Assembly: GCA_934098505.1 (NCBI GenBank) | Contig: CAKOOR010000004.1 | Span: 1 to 64,000 of the forward strand | Length of the DNA: 64,000 nt | From: an uncultured Bacilli bacterium | GTDB lineage: Bacteria > Bacillota_I > Bacilli_A > RF39 > UBA660 | Reading direction: 5' to 3' | In this document: positions 34,639-44,961 of the stretch, piece after piece | How positions within the stretch are numbered: position 1 is the stretch's first letter | How the letters are laid out: the number at the start of each line of letters is the position of its first letter | Translations under genes and position numbers: made by a program | The notes under the pieces: model-generated | What the model was told of the DNA's origin: nothing | The model's database searches: none | Seen by the model: only the letters and a program-made list of their open reading frames with translations

Positions 34639-35241
34639 CTATCTATTGTAGTATTCAACGATTAATGCTTCATTAATATCAGGATTTAATTCGCTTCTAT
34701 CAGGATAACGTAAATATTTACCTGTTAACTTATTAGCATCAAATTCAACATAAGCTGGTCTATTTAAAGTAGCTTCAACAGCAGCTTTAATAGCAGGATG
34801 GTCTAAAGATTGTTCTTTAACAGCGATAACATCACCAGGCTTTACTGTATATGAAGGGATATCTACCTTAACACCATTAACAGTAATATGACCATGATTT
34901 ACAACTTGACGAGCAGCACGACGAGTAGTAGCCATTCCCATACGGTAAACTACATTATCAAGTCTTGCCTCAAGAAGTTGTAGTAAGTTTTCACCAGTAA
35001 TACCAGCCATCTTAGTAGCACGTTTAAATGTTTTAGCAAATTGCTTTTCATTTAAACCATACATAAATCTAACCTTTTGTTTTTCTTGTAACTGAACACC
35101 GTATTCACTTAATTTTCTTCTACGATCTTGTCCATGAATACCAGGAGCATAAGGTCTTCTTGCAAGTTCTTTACCATTTTCTAAAGTAGAGAAACCAAGA
35201 TGACGAGATTTCTTATATTGAGCACCAGTGTATCTTGCCAT
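34639..35241 (-). CDS. rpsD: 30S ribosomal protein S4
   Basis: This 200-residue S4 protein binds 16S rRNA early in small-subunit assembly and represses its own synthesis. MARYTGAQYKKSRHLGFS opens the protein, followed by the RRKLSEYGVQLQEKQKVR segment and the S4 RNA-binding domain (LEARLDNVVYRMG, ARQVVNHGHITVNG). It ends in EALIVEYYNR. The start is placed at 35241, because AAAGGAGAA lies just upstream and the family begins with MARYTG; a longer frame beginning at 35259 is an artefact. It is a single-gene unit with a long leader. Confidence 0.97.
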   Translation of the reverse strand: MARYTGAQYKKSRHLGFSTLENGKELARRPYAPGIHGQDRRRKLSEYGVQLQEKQKVRFMYGLNEKQFAKTFKRATKMAGITGENLLQLLEARLDNVVYRMGMATTRRAARQVVNHGHITVNGVKVDIPSYTVKPGDVIAVKEQSLDHPAIKAAVEATLNRPAYVEFDANKLTGKYLRYPDRSELNPDINEALIVEYYNR

Positions 35242-35400
35242 AAATAATTCTCCTTTCATTATATTTGCTTTTACTTAGTACGAACCTTCACTTTATAGGG
35301 GAGTCTATCTAAATACTTTCTCATAGGCAGAGATAGATACTTATAACCATAAATGGGATAGACACATCAATAAACTTTCAGGCACTGCCAATTAAATGCA
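35242..35400 (-). promoter_or_regulatory. Structured rpsD leader (S4 autoregulation)
   Basis: About 160 bases of GC-richer sequence lie between promoter and gene. Complementary blocks (GTCTATC and GATAGAC at 35357-35363 and 35303-35309) indicate long-range pairing. Firmicute rpsD genes usually carry an S4-binding leader; the match to that family is inferred from position and structure only. Confidence 0.55.
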
Positions 35401-35405
35401 AGAAT

Positions 35406-35434
35406 AATTTATCATATCCTTAATTATAAGTCAA
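35406..35434 (-). promoter_or_regulatory. rpsD promoter
   Basis: On the minus strand, TTGACT (35429-35434), 17 bp, then TAAATT (35406-35411). Confidence 0.72.
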
Positions 35435-35536
35435 TCAAACTAATAAAATTTGTTTAAATTTGTAAGAATAAATTGTTTTTTTATAGAAAAAATGGTATTC
35501 TTATATTAGTTATGATAGAGAAGGGCAAGTGTATGT

Positions 35537-36394
35537 ATGAAAAACAAATTAAAAATTAATTTTAAAGACAAAAAGACTATTATTATATCAATATTATTAG
35601 GACTTATCTTAATTGGCCTAATAATATTTATTTGTACAAAGGTATTTCATAAGGATAAGGAAATAACACCAGATAATCCGACCACAAAGGAGTTTGAAGA
35701 TTATTTAAAGGATGCTATTAAACCATTTGATGAAGATACAATAAAAGATTTTATCGGTAGTACTGATAATGTCGTAACAGTCGATGAAATTTATTGGGGT
35801 TCAACTTATAGCGAAGATATTCCTTTAAATGTTAAAATACTTTATACATTAAGTAGAATGTTCTTTGATGATTCTAATATTGTTGATTATATGTCTGGTA
35901 ATAATATGTTTGATGAAACAACTGAACTTGGTGATGTCAAATTATCATTGAAATTTATTAATAAAGCTCTAGCAGCTAAATTTAAAGATACTAAAATAGA
36001 AAAAAATACAGTCATTACTGATGGCTTCTTTAGAGGAGTAAATGCGGTAATTTGCGGTGATGAGTACTGCATTATACCTATATCAAAAAGTCAAAGCAAA
36101 GGTAACGATTCAGATGGGATATATAATAACGAATTAAGTGAGCTAACAAAAACATCGGATGGTTATGAAATTACTGCTGAGTATTATTATTTTGAAATAC
36201 AATTATCGGGTGAAATGAAATACAATCTATATGATAATGCTTTTAAGGATACTGTTTATTGTGAAACATCAATACCAGAAATGAATATACTTGGTGGAAA
36301 ATTACCATCACGTTGTAATGATAATATTGATTATAATAAAATCAAGTATACTTTTGATAAAAATTATAAACTTGTAAAATCTGAAAAAGCTTAA
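35537..36394 (+). CDS. Anchored protein of unknown function, first gene of Tad-like operon
   Basis: This 285-residue protein is not recognised. It has a basic start, one membrane helix at about 15-34, and an outside region that is acidic early (EDYLKDAIKPFDEDTIKDF) with four Cys in two close contexts (ICGDEYC, and YCETS with SRCND). These suggest two disulfides. The gene is separated by 12 bases from the next. All following genes up to 49104 run in the same direction with short gaps, so it probably serves the same surface apparatus. The start has AAGGGC at suitable distance. Confidence 0.6.
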   Translation: MKNKLKINFKDKKTIIISILLGLILIGLIIFICTKVFHKDKEITPDNPTTKEFEDYLKDAIKPFDEDTIKDFIGSTDNVVTVDEIYWGSTYSEDIPLNVKILYTLSRMFFDDSNIVDYMSGNNMFDETTELGDVKLSLKFINKALAAKFKDTKIEKNTVITDGFFRGVNAVICGDEYCIIPISKSQSKGNDSDGIYNNELSELTKTSDGYEITAEYYYFEIQLSGEMKYNLYDNAFKDTVYCETSIPEMNILGGKLPSRCNDNIDYNKIKYTFDKNYKLVKSEKA

Positions 36395-36406
36395 GGAGAA
36401 TGTTAA

Positions 36407-37117
36407 ATGAATAAAAGATATTTATTATTTATGCTAATTCTAATGCTTTCATTTATTAAAGTAAATGCTGAAACTTGCTCATTGCAAGACCAAACTACAA
36501 TTAATAACGAAGCTGGTAGTGTAAGCGCTAATGCTTACGCATATGAAAATGAGAGATATATCGAAGACGAAGAAACCGATGAAAGTGGTGTTTCTAAAGT
36601 TTATTATGGAATGATTGACATATATAATTTGACTGAAAATTTATATGCAGTATTGGAATACGATAATAAAAGGATACGTTTAGATTACAACAATCAAGAT
36701 GTTATAAGTTATACTACCGGTAGTATGGTAAACGTTAGAGATTGTACCATTTCTATTTATTCTACTAACACTGCGTGTGGTAAATCTGCTATTAGAACTT
36801 TAAATGTTACGGTTCCTAGAGAAAACAATTATCATTATTACAACGAATGTGACGATTATCCTGATTATTTCTACTGTTCACAATTTATGACAGTCGATAG
36901 TATCTCTTATGATGATTTTGCAATTGGCCTTGAAGCTTATTCTAAATCTCATAAAAGTAAAAGTGAAGAAGAAAGAAAAGAAGGATTTTTGGAAGAAACA
37001 TCTAGTTTCATTAAGAAAAACTGGTTAATAATAACAATTATTATAATTATTATTATTGGAGGAACAGGAACTTTTATATATATAAAAAATAAAAAAAGAA
37101 AGGAGCAAATAGTATAA
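36407..37117 (+). CDS. Type I membrane protein, Tad-like operon
   Basis: This 236-residue protein has a signal peptide at about 1-21 (ending VNA-ETC). Its extracellular domain of about 170 residues has seven Cys. A C-terminal membrane helix of Ile-rich sequence at about 205-226 is followed by a short basic tail (KNKKRKEQIV), as in sortase-like stop-transfer signals but without LPxTG. It overlaps the giant gene by one base (TAATG), so translation is coupled and the two products may interact at the surface. Function is unknown. Confidence 0.65.
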   Translation: MNKRYLLFMLILMLSFIKVNAETCSLQDQTTINNEAGSVSANAYAYENERYIEDEETDESGVSKVYYGMIDIYNLTENLYAVLEYDNKRIRLDYNNQDVISYTTGSMVNVRDCTISIYSTNTACGKSAIRTLNVTVPRENNYHYYNECDDYPDYFYCSQFMTVDSISYDDFAIGLEAYSKSHKSKSEEERKEGFLEETSSFIKKNWLIITIIIIIIIGGTGTFIYIKNKKRKEQIV

Positions 37118-40100
37118 TGAAAAAGAAAACAATGTATTTCTTCTTGGCTATTTTTAGCTTTATGATATGTTTTAATAACATAAGCACAGTTAAGGCAATA
37201 GACAATTCGTATATCAAAACGGTCAGTAAATCTGGTAGTAGTAATTATTATCTGGCCAGAAATTTGGTTGCAAATTACACGGATATTTCTGAAAATAATA
37301 TAACAATAACAAATGCTACTACAACAAATGATTCCTTTATTACCATCAATAAAGCAGTAAATGACTATAGAATAAAAATTGGAAAATCAGCATTAAGTAA
37401 TTTATCTGATGGTACTAGAGCCACTGTTAATATAGAATATACTGTAGGAACGAATAGCACAGTTCAAAAAATCAATATTTTATTTATTGTTAAAGATACA
37501 ACAAATAGTGTATGTTGCAAAGTGACTAGTGGATATAAATATGCTTCAAAAAACAGTTGTAGCAATACTGTTGATGAATCATTTTGTTCCAGTTCAAATT
37601 TGAATGATTCTAGCAGCAAAGATGATACTCCTTCTTGTTATAAATATACTACTATAAATGCAACCTTTTATGAGTGGACAACCTTATCAAAAGTACTTGA
37701 AGGCGGTAAAGCTACTTCTTATGAGCGATTAGGTGATATCAAAAGTAGTACAGAATGTCAAAAACAAGCCCCAACAATAAATGGTTCAACAGAGGAACCA
37801 GAGGAAGAAGTTAAAATCTCAACTACAATAAGCAGTAGCAATAGCGATACTGGAAATAATTCTTGCAATAGTTTTATAATTAGCACTCAGGATACGAAAT
37901 ATGGTCAAAATTATGAATTATCTAATGGCGGATTCAGTACAAAGGGTGATGCATACAAAATATATAAGGCAAAATACAATACTAAAAAATGTCAAGGTGT
38001 TAATTCTGAAAATATAAGAGCCTTTTGTATAGATCCAGGTGCTGGCGGCCCTAATGGTGTATCTTATACTGCCACCAGTAAAGTCACAAACAAAAGTTCA
38101 AAAACAATGCGTGCAATATACCAATTATATTCAAATTGGTATTTAAATGAGGAAAATAAAAGTAAAATAAAAAGTAAAGGCGATGGAAGTGATTCTTATT
38201 TTGACTTTATAATCAATTCAGCGGCTAGAGTAATTCTTTTTGAATATCCTATTTCTACATTTAAATTAAATGCAAATGTTCAAGGCTGTAATGAATTAGG
38301 AAGACACTATAATTTATTTCATAGTTTATCAAAAAGCAATTATCGTTTTTTAAAACCTAGCCAAAACGAAAAATTAATAAACGATATTATGGATGATGTC
38401 GAAAAATTTGTTAATTCTAACCAAGAAATACCAAGCGGTGAAAACGAAGTTGATTTTAAAGTAGAAGCCTCAACACCAGTTCTTACCGATTCTAATACCG
38501 GTTTTGAAGTTGAATTTTTAGTTAAATTAAAATCAGAGAGTGCGAAATTACTTGAAGCAGCTAAGAGTAGTATTAATATAACTGCTGTAACTGAAAGTGG
38601 CACAAATATCGATTTAAGTGATGATGAAAAAACTATCGTTGAAGACTGGAAAGAAGATGCAGATGGTTATTCAGTCATAAAATATAAAGTAGTCAAAAAA
38701 AATGCTTATTCTTTACTAGGTGAGGATAACAATATTAAAGTTAAAGTTAACATTGCTTATAATTCTGAAAAATCGATAGATAATATTGTGCTACTTACGC
38801 CAGATACAAAAAGAAGCAAAATAGGCAATTGTGTCGTTACGAGTTATCAAAAATTTTTAACATTTGCATCCGGTAACGTTGCCAAAACAGGCGAAATTAA
38901 CATCGAAATGAGTAAATCGCAAGAAAACACATGTCGCGCTGCTTTTGCATTACCATGCACTAGCTCGGATACTGTATTCTACTTAATTGAAGGTACTCAA
39001 TCAGGAACTTTATTTAATTCAATTATCGGAGGAATTAATAGTATTGGAGATCTCCGTAATCTTATTAGCAATGCCACTAGTATGGTTGAATATCTAAAAA
39101 ATTTAGGTCAAAATGGTATTAGCCTTTCAAGTTTAAAAAATTTAAGTAGTTTATTATACAACTATGCTGATAAGATTGGTGTTATTAAAAACTTATCCAA
39201 CGAATTATCATTTTTGAAAGAATTAAATACAAAAAGAGATAATTATACAGCTGGTCAATTATATAATGCTTTAAAACAAGTAAACTTTAATGGAACCGCT
39301 CAAGAAAACTTTAAAGTTATAGCCAACTTATTTTCAAATTCCATTTTAAATGGTGTTGTTAACGGATATGATAAAGTTAAGAGTGAATGGCAAGAGATAA
39401 TTGATTATTCTAAAGAATTAAAAATATCAACATCTACTAAAGAATTATTAGAATTAATAGGAAATTCAATAAATAGTGCAAAAGATTTAAGTTCTTTAAA
39501 AGATGTATTTAATGGTTCTAAGTCTTTAATTGATTATTTATCTCAAGCAACCGACCTAGAACAAATAAAAAGCCAAATTTTAGGATTTAGTACTACATTG
39601 CAACAGGTAATAACTACTAACGGTTCAGGTATTAGTGGAATATTAGAATATTTAGATACAATTAAAAGTCAAGTTTTCAACGCCTCAAATTTAGGCGATG
39701 TATCTAGTTTGCTTGATGGTATAAAAAATGGTTTAACAGTAAACTGGGAAAAATGTATCATCGGTGAAGGTAATGTTGAAGCCACTGACCCAAATGGAAA
39801 CTCGTATACTGTACAGACCGCTAATGATTATTGTTCAATAGTTTGCAAAGAAGATTATGCATTTAAAATGCCTGGTAATTTAGGCGTAACTTATGCTGGA
39901 CGTTATATATCTACTAACTTAGATAATATATACCATGCTACAGTTGGCGTTGCTGGTCAAAGAACTTGCGTTACAACATCTGTTGATAATGATAAGTATT
40001 TACAAGAAGCTACATCAGATAAAGATAATATGTTAAAAGCATATAATGAATATAAAAAAGATTATGCCTTCTTTATGGACTTAGAAAATAGAGAACCGGT

Positions 40101-43100
40101 TACAAAAGAGGTAAAAACCGATCCAACAATGGTCGATACAACTTCTATAATGACTACTCTAAACAGTCAATTAAATACAGCCATTGAGGATGTTACTCGT
40201 AAAGTTATTAGCAGTATTGTTGGCAGTAGTACTAGTGATGAATATTTAAAATATTTAAGTGATTTTACTAGTAATAGTGAAACACTTACCCAAGGTATCT
40301 TAGGTCAAGTTGGCTTTGGCAGTCTTGATTCAGCTAAGATTATAACTTATTTTAGTGCTTCTTTAGAAAAGATATTTTCTGAAACTGATTATAAAGATAA
40401 AATAGCTGATGCTGTTAGTTCCGCAAAAGATGAAATTGTTGAAAAAATCTCTGGCTTTGCCAAAGAATCATTAACAACTCTTGGTGGTGTTACTTTAGAA
40501 ACTATTGGCAAGGGTGGAATAACATTACTTTGTCACCTTGGAAGATTAGTTAAACTAAATGTAGTGTGCGATATTTATTCTGAAGGTTCTAAAATGGTTG
40601 AAAATTTTATCCAAACGGTTAATAAAGGAACCCAATCTTCATTTAAGATATTTAACATTACTGAAGGTGTAAATTATAATTACAATTATGATGTATATAA
40701 ATATAGTGATGCTACAAATAATGAAGCAAAGTTAAATTCAGAGTTTATCAAGGAAAAAGAGGCTCATGATTCAGGGAAAACTGATGATGATGATTTTGAA
40801 GGATGGATCATGGAATCTGGTTCATACATATTAAAATCAATGCATTTTGGAATTTATATAAATTTTGGCAATTTAACCAAGGGATTAAATTCATTTAAAC
40901 AAGCCTACAATACTACAAGCGATGTTATTGGTAAAATAAGTAATACATTCGATGCAATTAAATCAGCATCAGGAATTATTAATAACCCTTCTATGGGAAG
41001 TATTAAAAGTTTAACTGACTCAAGTTTTAGCAATAAATTAGGGGCAGGTAATATTAATAGTTTATTATCGACATTAAATGATATATTTAGTGTTGTTGAT
41101 CAAGCCAAATCTTTAGTAAGCTCAGCAGAGCATGATGTTTCAAACATGTTAGATTATGTTATTGATGCTTATTATTATTTACGAGGAACTTTTGATACAT
41201 ACTATAATTCACTTGCAGAAATTAGAACAGAAATGCGTAAACAAAAAGACTTATATGAAAGTTATCGAACTAGTCTTTCTCAGAAAGCAGCTAATATGAG
41301 TTCATGTACTATTTGGGAAAAAGAGTACGATATGGATCCACAAATCACATTTACTTATGGTTATAAAAATAATAATTTATTAGATTTTATTGCTAGCAAG
41401 AATAATTTAACTACTGATTATATAACTTTAGAGGCAATTAATAAACCATCTGAACCAGACGTATCAACATATTATTGTTATAAAGATGTTGATATAAATC
41501 AAATTCAAGACTGGAATAATATTATGGATGGTACTTGTGTAACAAGTGATGGCATCCTAGGAAGCATATTAAACGCCTTAATTGATACCAATGGAGCAGG
41601 AAGCGAAATAGCAAAATGGTTTGGTGATAATAAAGAAACACTTTCACAGCTATTTAGTAATTTCCAAAGTATACCTGGTGTAAAAGATTTAACAGATTCT
41701 ATCTGTAATAGCAATAGCAAATTATGTGATTTATTTAATGTTCAAAGTGAAGATGATGTCAATGGGGCAGTTAATACATACATACCAGGGTCATTAATGT
41801 ATGATTTAGGTAAAACTATAACAGAAAGTGGTCAATTATTTAAAGATGCATCTTCAGCTATAGTTAGTGGTAACTTAAAAGGCTTTGAAAATTCTATAGT
41901 TAAACGACTATATGTAAAAGATGTTAATATAGATGGATATTCCATTAAATACCGTAATGTTAAACGTGTTGCTACTGTATCAAGATATGGTAATCCAGGT
42001 GTAGCAATATCTGGTGTTAACTGGCAAAGTATTTTATCAAATGTAGCTACATGGTTATCAAATAAATTTGGTGGCTCCTCATCAACATTTATCAATAAAA
42101 TTAATAATGCTATTTCAAGTATTAATGGTCAAGGATCTCAAGAATTCATTTATTATCAATCAAGTCAAAAATATTGGACTTCATCAAATAAAGGCATTTA
42201 TACAAAAGCACCAACAACATCAGATTCAGTTCTTGTTGATACTGGCGATGAAGCACTAACTAAAACTGAAATAGTCACAGCTGATGGTAGTACAAAAGAA
42301 CCTAACGGTAAAGTATACCCAATTGCTTTATCAACTGCTGCCGGTACGTATGGTTACCAGTTAGTATTTAATAATATTGGTCAGTACTATAATAATGCTT
42401 TATCATTAGGTCGTATCGTCGATAATAATGGTTATGTTAGTGGACTTCTTTCTAACCAATATGTATGTAAATACGAGGTTAAGAGTGAACCAGATACACC
42501 AAATGCTTCTTGTGAAGAGATCCTAGAGTCTGCTGATTGTAAAGATGATAATGGCTACTTTAAAGACTTATATAAAAATCAACAGAACTACACAAATACT
42601 AATGGCATTGATTACGAATCAAAATGGAATGCATGTATAACTAAGTTATTAGCAGAAAATGATTCATGTTGTTACTTAGTAGATAGTAATAACGTACCAA
42701 ATGCTAGTCAAGATCGTTATAACAGTATGTGTAATTCTAAATGTCAAGGTATTAAATTAATTGGCGCAGATAGTGCTATTAAAGATAGTTCAAGTAGTAA
42801 TGCTGCATTAATTAGTAAGAATGGTAACTTACAATTCTATACTAAAGTTGTATCTAACTATGATTTCTTCCCAAATGGTGAAGGTTCTAAAGGTTATAAC
42901 TGGAGTGGTTCGACTTCTGGTTATGAAAATGTTGATGAAAATGGCAAACCACAACCACAAAAGGTAAGTGAAATTCAAAAAGAAATGGAAGGCGTTGGCG
43001 ATAATACTTATGCTAACGATGATGAATACTTAGACTATTCAATCACTTTAAATAGTGCTTGTATGGCTAAGATTAAAGAATACAATGACCAACAAGAATT

Positions 43101-43245
43101 AAATGATTTAGGTTTTGGCGATTATACATTAGGTTCAATTAGTAAAGAATCTCGTGACTATCAATCTAAATTCTTAAAAGACTTAGAAGAAAATTCAGAA
43201 TATGCTTCTTGTCAAAAAGCCATAACTAATCAATTACAAAAGTAG
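37117..43245 (+). CDS. Giant 2042-residue secreted protein of Tad-like operon
   Basis: This very large secreted protein has a signal peptide at about 1-27 (ISTVKA). Cys-containing N-terminal modules follow. The region at about 250-400, with AFCIDPG (C304) and VILFEYPIST, resembles thioester-domain adhesins of Gram-positive bacteria, although the partner Gln is not certain. Long helical stretches (about 600-900 and 1000-1450) are rich in Ser, Asn and Leu and contain many LSSL/SLKD repeats. Cys-rich segments near the C-terminus (DSCCYLVD, MCNSKCQG) follow. There is no C-terminal anchor or LPxTG. Placement between a type I membrane protein and pilus-assembly genes suggests it is the exported cargo, or a major component of the surface structure. 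No homologue is recognised with confidence. Confidence 0.65.
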   Translation: MKKKTMYFFLAIFSFMICFNNISTVKAIDNSYIKTVSKSGSSNYYLARNLVANYTDISENNITITNATTTNDSFITINKAVNDYRIKIGKSALSNLSDGTRATVNIEYTVGTNSTVQKINILFIVKDTTNSVCCKVTSGYKYASKNSCSNTVDESFCSSSNLNDSSSKDDTPSCYKYTTINATFYEWTTLSKVLEGGKATSYERLGDIKSSTECQKQAPTINGSTEEPEEEVKISTTISSSNSDTGNNSCNSFIISTQDTKYGQNYELSNGGFSTKGDAYKIYKAKYNTKKCQGVNSENIRAFCIDPGAGGPNGVSYTATSKVTNKSSKTMRAIYQLYSNWYLNEENKSKIKSKGDGSDSYFDFIINSAARVILFEYPISTFKLNANVQGCNELGRHYNLFHSLSKSNYRFLKPSQNEKLINDIMDDVEKFVNSNQEIPSGENEVDFKVEASTPVLTDSNTGFEVEFLVKLKSESAKLLEAAKSSINITAVTESGTNIDLSDDEKTIVEDWKEDADGYSVIKYKVVKKNAYSLLGEDNNIKVKVNIAYNSEKSIDNIVLLTPDTKRSKIGNCVVTSYQKFLTFASGNVAKTGEINIEMSKSQENTCRAAFALPCTSSDTVFYLIEGTQSGTLFNSIIGGINSIGDLRNLISNATSMVEYLKNLGQNGISLSSLKNLSSLLYNYADKIGVIKNLSNELSFLKELNTKRDNYTAGQLYNALKQVNFNGTAQENFKVIANLFSNSILNGVVNGYDKVKSEWQEIIDYSKELKISTSTKELLELIGNSINSAKDLSSLKDVFNGSKSLIDYLSQATDLEQIKSQILGFSTTLQQVITTNGSGISGILEYLDTIKSQVFNASNLGDVSSLLDGIKNGLTVNWEKCIIGEGNVEATDPNGNSYTVQTANDYCSIVCKEDYAFKMPGNLGVTYAGRYISTNLDNIYHATVGVAGQRTCVTTSVDNDKYLQEATSDKDNMLKAYNEYKKDYAFFMDLENREPVTKEVKTDPTMVDTTSIMTTLNSQLNTAIEDVTRKVISSIVGSSTSDEYLKYLSDFTSNSETLTQGILGQVGFGSLDSAKIITYFSASLEKIFSETDYKDKIADAVSSAKDEIVEKISGFAKESLTTLGGVTLETIGKGGITLLCHLGRLVKLNVVCDIYSEGSKMVENFIQTVNKGTQSSFKIFNITEGVNYNYNYDVYKYSDATNNEAKLNSEFIKEKEAHDSGKTDDDDFEGWIMESGSYILKSMHFGIYINFGNLTKGLNSFKQAYNTTSDVIGKISNTFDAIKSASGIINNPSMGSIKSLTDSSFSNKLGAGNINSLLSTLNDIFSVVDQAKSLVSSAEHDVSNMLDYVIDAYYYLRGTFDTYYNSLAEIRTEMRKQKDLYESYRTSLSQKAANMSSCTIWEKEYDMDPQITFTYGYKNNNLLDFIASKNNLTTDYITLEAINKPSEPDVSTYYCYKDVDINQIQDWNNIMDGTCVTSDGILGSILNALIDTNGAGSEIAKWFGDNKETLSQLFSNFQSIPGVKDLTDSICNSNSKLCDLFNVQSEDDVNGAVNTYIPGSLMYDLGKTITESGQLFKDASSAIVSGNLKGFENSIVKRLYVKDVNIDGYSIKYRNVKRVATVSRYGNPGVAISGVNWQSILSNVATWLSNKFGGSSSTFINKINNAISSINGQGSQEFIYYQSSQKYWTSSNKGIYTKAPTTSDSVLVDTGDEALTKTEIVTADGSTKEPNGKVYPIALSTAAGTYGYQLVFNNIGQYYNNALSLGRIVDNNGYVSGLLSNQYVCKYEVKSEPDTPNASCEEILESADCKDDNGYFKDLYKNQQNYTNTNGIDYESKWNACITKLLAENDSCCYLVDSNNVPNASQDRYNSMCNSKCQGIKLIGADSAIKDSSSSNAALISKNGNLQFYTKVVSNYDFFPNGEGSKGYNWSGSTSGYENVDENGKPQPQKVSEIQKEMEGVGDNTYANDDEYLDYSITLNSACMAKIKEYNDQQELNDLGFGDYTLGSISKESRDYQSKFLKDLEENSEYASCQKAITNQLQK

Positions 43246-43264
43246 AAAGAAGGTAGGTTAAAAT

Positions 43265-44080
43265 ATGAAAGAATCTTATTGGGGCTACTGGTTAGTAATG
43301 CTTGGTATCCTAGTTATAGGAGTTATGCTTCTAATTAGTAGCACAACTACCGGTACTACACAAGATTACTATGAGTTAAAGGAAACAGCATCAGCATCTA
43401 TTATTGATGCTGTTGACTACTCATATTATCGTTTATATGGTGATTTAAAAATATCCAAAGAAAAATTTATTGAAAACTTTATCCGTCGTTTTTCAGAATC
43501 CGCAACTATGACTAAAGAATATAATATTTCCTTTTATGATATTCATGAAGTACCACCAAAGGTAAGTGTTAAAATATCTAGTGTTAGTAATAGTGTAAAT
43601 GTTGCTAATACAGCTAATTCCTTTGATTTAGTTAATAAAATCGATATGATTTTAGTAGGAGGCGCTGAAAACCAAAATTCATCATCTGATAGTGATAGCG
43701 GTATTAAAACTTGTTTAGAATATATTGCTTCACCAAAGTTAGCAATGGGATTGCAAACCGCTTTGAATGATGGAGATACTACGACATTCGGTGTTGAATT
43801 AACTAACCGTATTATTAATGCTAATCTTACTAATTTGAAAAAATGGGCTGCTAAAAAAGGTGATGCTAGCAAAGTAGAAAGTGATTATTATCAAGAATTT
43901 TTGAAATCTATGCTTCTTGATTTTAGTCAAGCTTTCGGTCGCTCAACCGAAGATGATCTTATTGAAGCCGATCAAACTAGACCAAGCAATACACCATTAA
44001 CTAATGAAAATCGTTCTAGTGGTCTACTTGGTTATGCTATTACTAAAGGCTGGTTAACTAAAACTGGCAAAGGTAGTTAA
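43265..44080 (+). CDS. TadE/pilin-like single-TM protein
   Basis: This 271-residue protein has a short N-terminus and a hydrophobic helix at about 9-28, like class of Tad pseudopilins. Acidic and aromatic sequence follows directly (DYYELKETASASIIDAVDYSYYRLYG). A beta-rich domain with the segment PPKVSVKISSVSNSV and a low-complexity NSSSDSDSG linker come next. It may correspond to a DUF5411-like family; that label is tentative. It lies 19 bases after the giant gene and before the CpaB-like genes. No GxxxxE prepilin cleavage motif is obvious, and no prepilin peptidase is encoded in the operon. Confidence 0.55.
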   Translation: MKESYWGYWLVMLGILVIGVMLLISSTTTGTTQDYYELKETASASIIDAVDYSYYRLYGDLKISKEKFIENFIRRFSESATMTKEYNISFYDIHEVPPKVSVKISSVSNSVNVANTANSFDLVNKIDMILVGGAENQNSSSDSDSGIKTCLEYIASPKLAMGLQTALNDGDTTTFGVELTNRIINANLTNLKKWAAKKGDASKVESDYYQEFLKSMLLDFSQAFGRSTEDDLIEADQTRPSNTPLTNENRSSGLLGYAITKGWLTKTGKGS

Positions 44081-44106
44081 GAAAACTTAAATTAAGGAGA
44101 ATAAAA

Positions 44107-44949
44107 ATGGATAAAATAAAAGAAGAGATAAAAAAAGTTTTATCAAATAAAAATACATTAACAATTATTGTTGTCATTATCGGTATCATTTGTCTTTATG
44201 CTATCTATAATTATCGGGTTACGCAAGCCGTTACTACCATTCGAGTTCCTTATGCGAAAAAAGAACTTAACAGCCGTAACCAAATTACTGCCGATGCCAT
44301 TGGGTATACTGAATTACCCAAAAGAATAGCTAAAAACTTAGGAATTGTAACCTCAACGGCTAATATAACTAATAACTATGTTAAATATGGGGAAACTATT
44401 CCCGCTAACAGCTTTTTCTATAAAGATTATATTGTTTCCTTTGAAGAAGCAACTACTAACGAATTTTCCGATATTCCTGATGGTTATACAGCCTATAACT
44501 TAGCTGTAGATATTAATTCAACTTATGGTAATTCCATTTATACTGGTAACTATGTTGATTTGTTTGTTAAAGCAACCTCAACAGCTAACCGAGTTATCTT
44601 TGGTCGTCTTATTCAAGGCATTAAAGTTTTAGCCGTCCTAGATTCAGCTGGTAATGATGTCTTTGAGTCATCGACCGAAGATAGAACTCCAGCTCAAATG
44701 TGGTTTGCTCTTCCCGATGAATTATATACATTACTTAAGAAAACTGAGTATATCGGTGGTATAAGCGTTATGCCAATTCCAAGAAATGCTAGTTATTCGG
44801 CAACAGATAGAGATGCTACTATTGATTCCCAATACATTCAAAACTTCATTCTATCCAAGTCAATTACTGTTAATCAAAACTTTAGTACTCAAAGTACTAC
44901 TAACCAAGATAATACTAGTTATAATGACAATACTAATTTAGGAGAATAG
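44107..44949 (+). CDS. CpaB/SAF-domain protein 1
   Basis: This 280-residue protein has one membrane helix at about 16-35 and an outside SAF-like domain (RVPYAKKELNSRNQITADAIG, then IPANSFFYKDYI). A second domain has NYVDLFVKA and GRLIQGIKVLAVLDSAGND. This is the CpaB/RcpC architecture of Tad pilus assembly proteins, which in diderms modulate the secretin. Here, in a monoderm setting, it probably contacts the peptidoglycan or the growing filament. It is paralogous to the gene that follows. The tail is Asn/Thr/Gln-rich. Confidence 0.75.
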   Translation: MDKIKEEIKKVLSNKNTLTIIVVIIGIICLYAIYNYRVTQAVTTIRVPYAKKELNSRNQITADAIGYTELPKRIAKNLGIVTSTANITNNYVKYGETIPANSFFYKDYIVSFEEATTNEFSDIPDGYTAYNLAVDINSTYGNSIYTGNYVDLFVKATSTANRVIFGRLIQGIKVLAVLDSAGNDVFESSTEDRTPAQMWFALPDELYTLLKKTEYIGGISVMPIPRNASYSATDRDATIDSQYIQNFILSKSITVNQNFSTQSTTNQDNTSYNDNTNLGE

Positions 44950-44961
44950 AAAGGAATATTT

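Noticed and set aside
35242..35259. Six-residue N-terminal extension of S4
   Set aside because: It would include the ribosome binding site, and the conserved S4 start is MARYTG.
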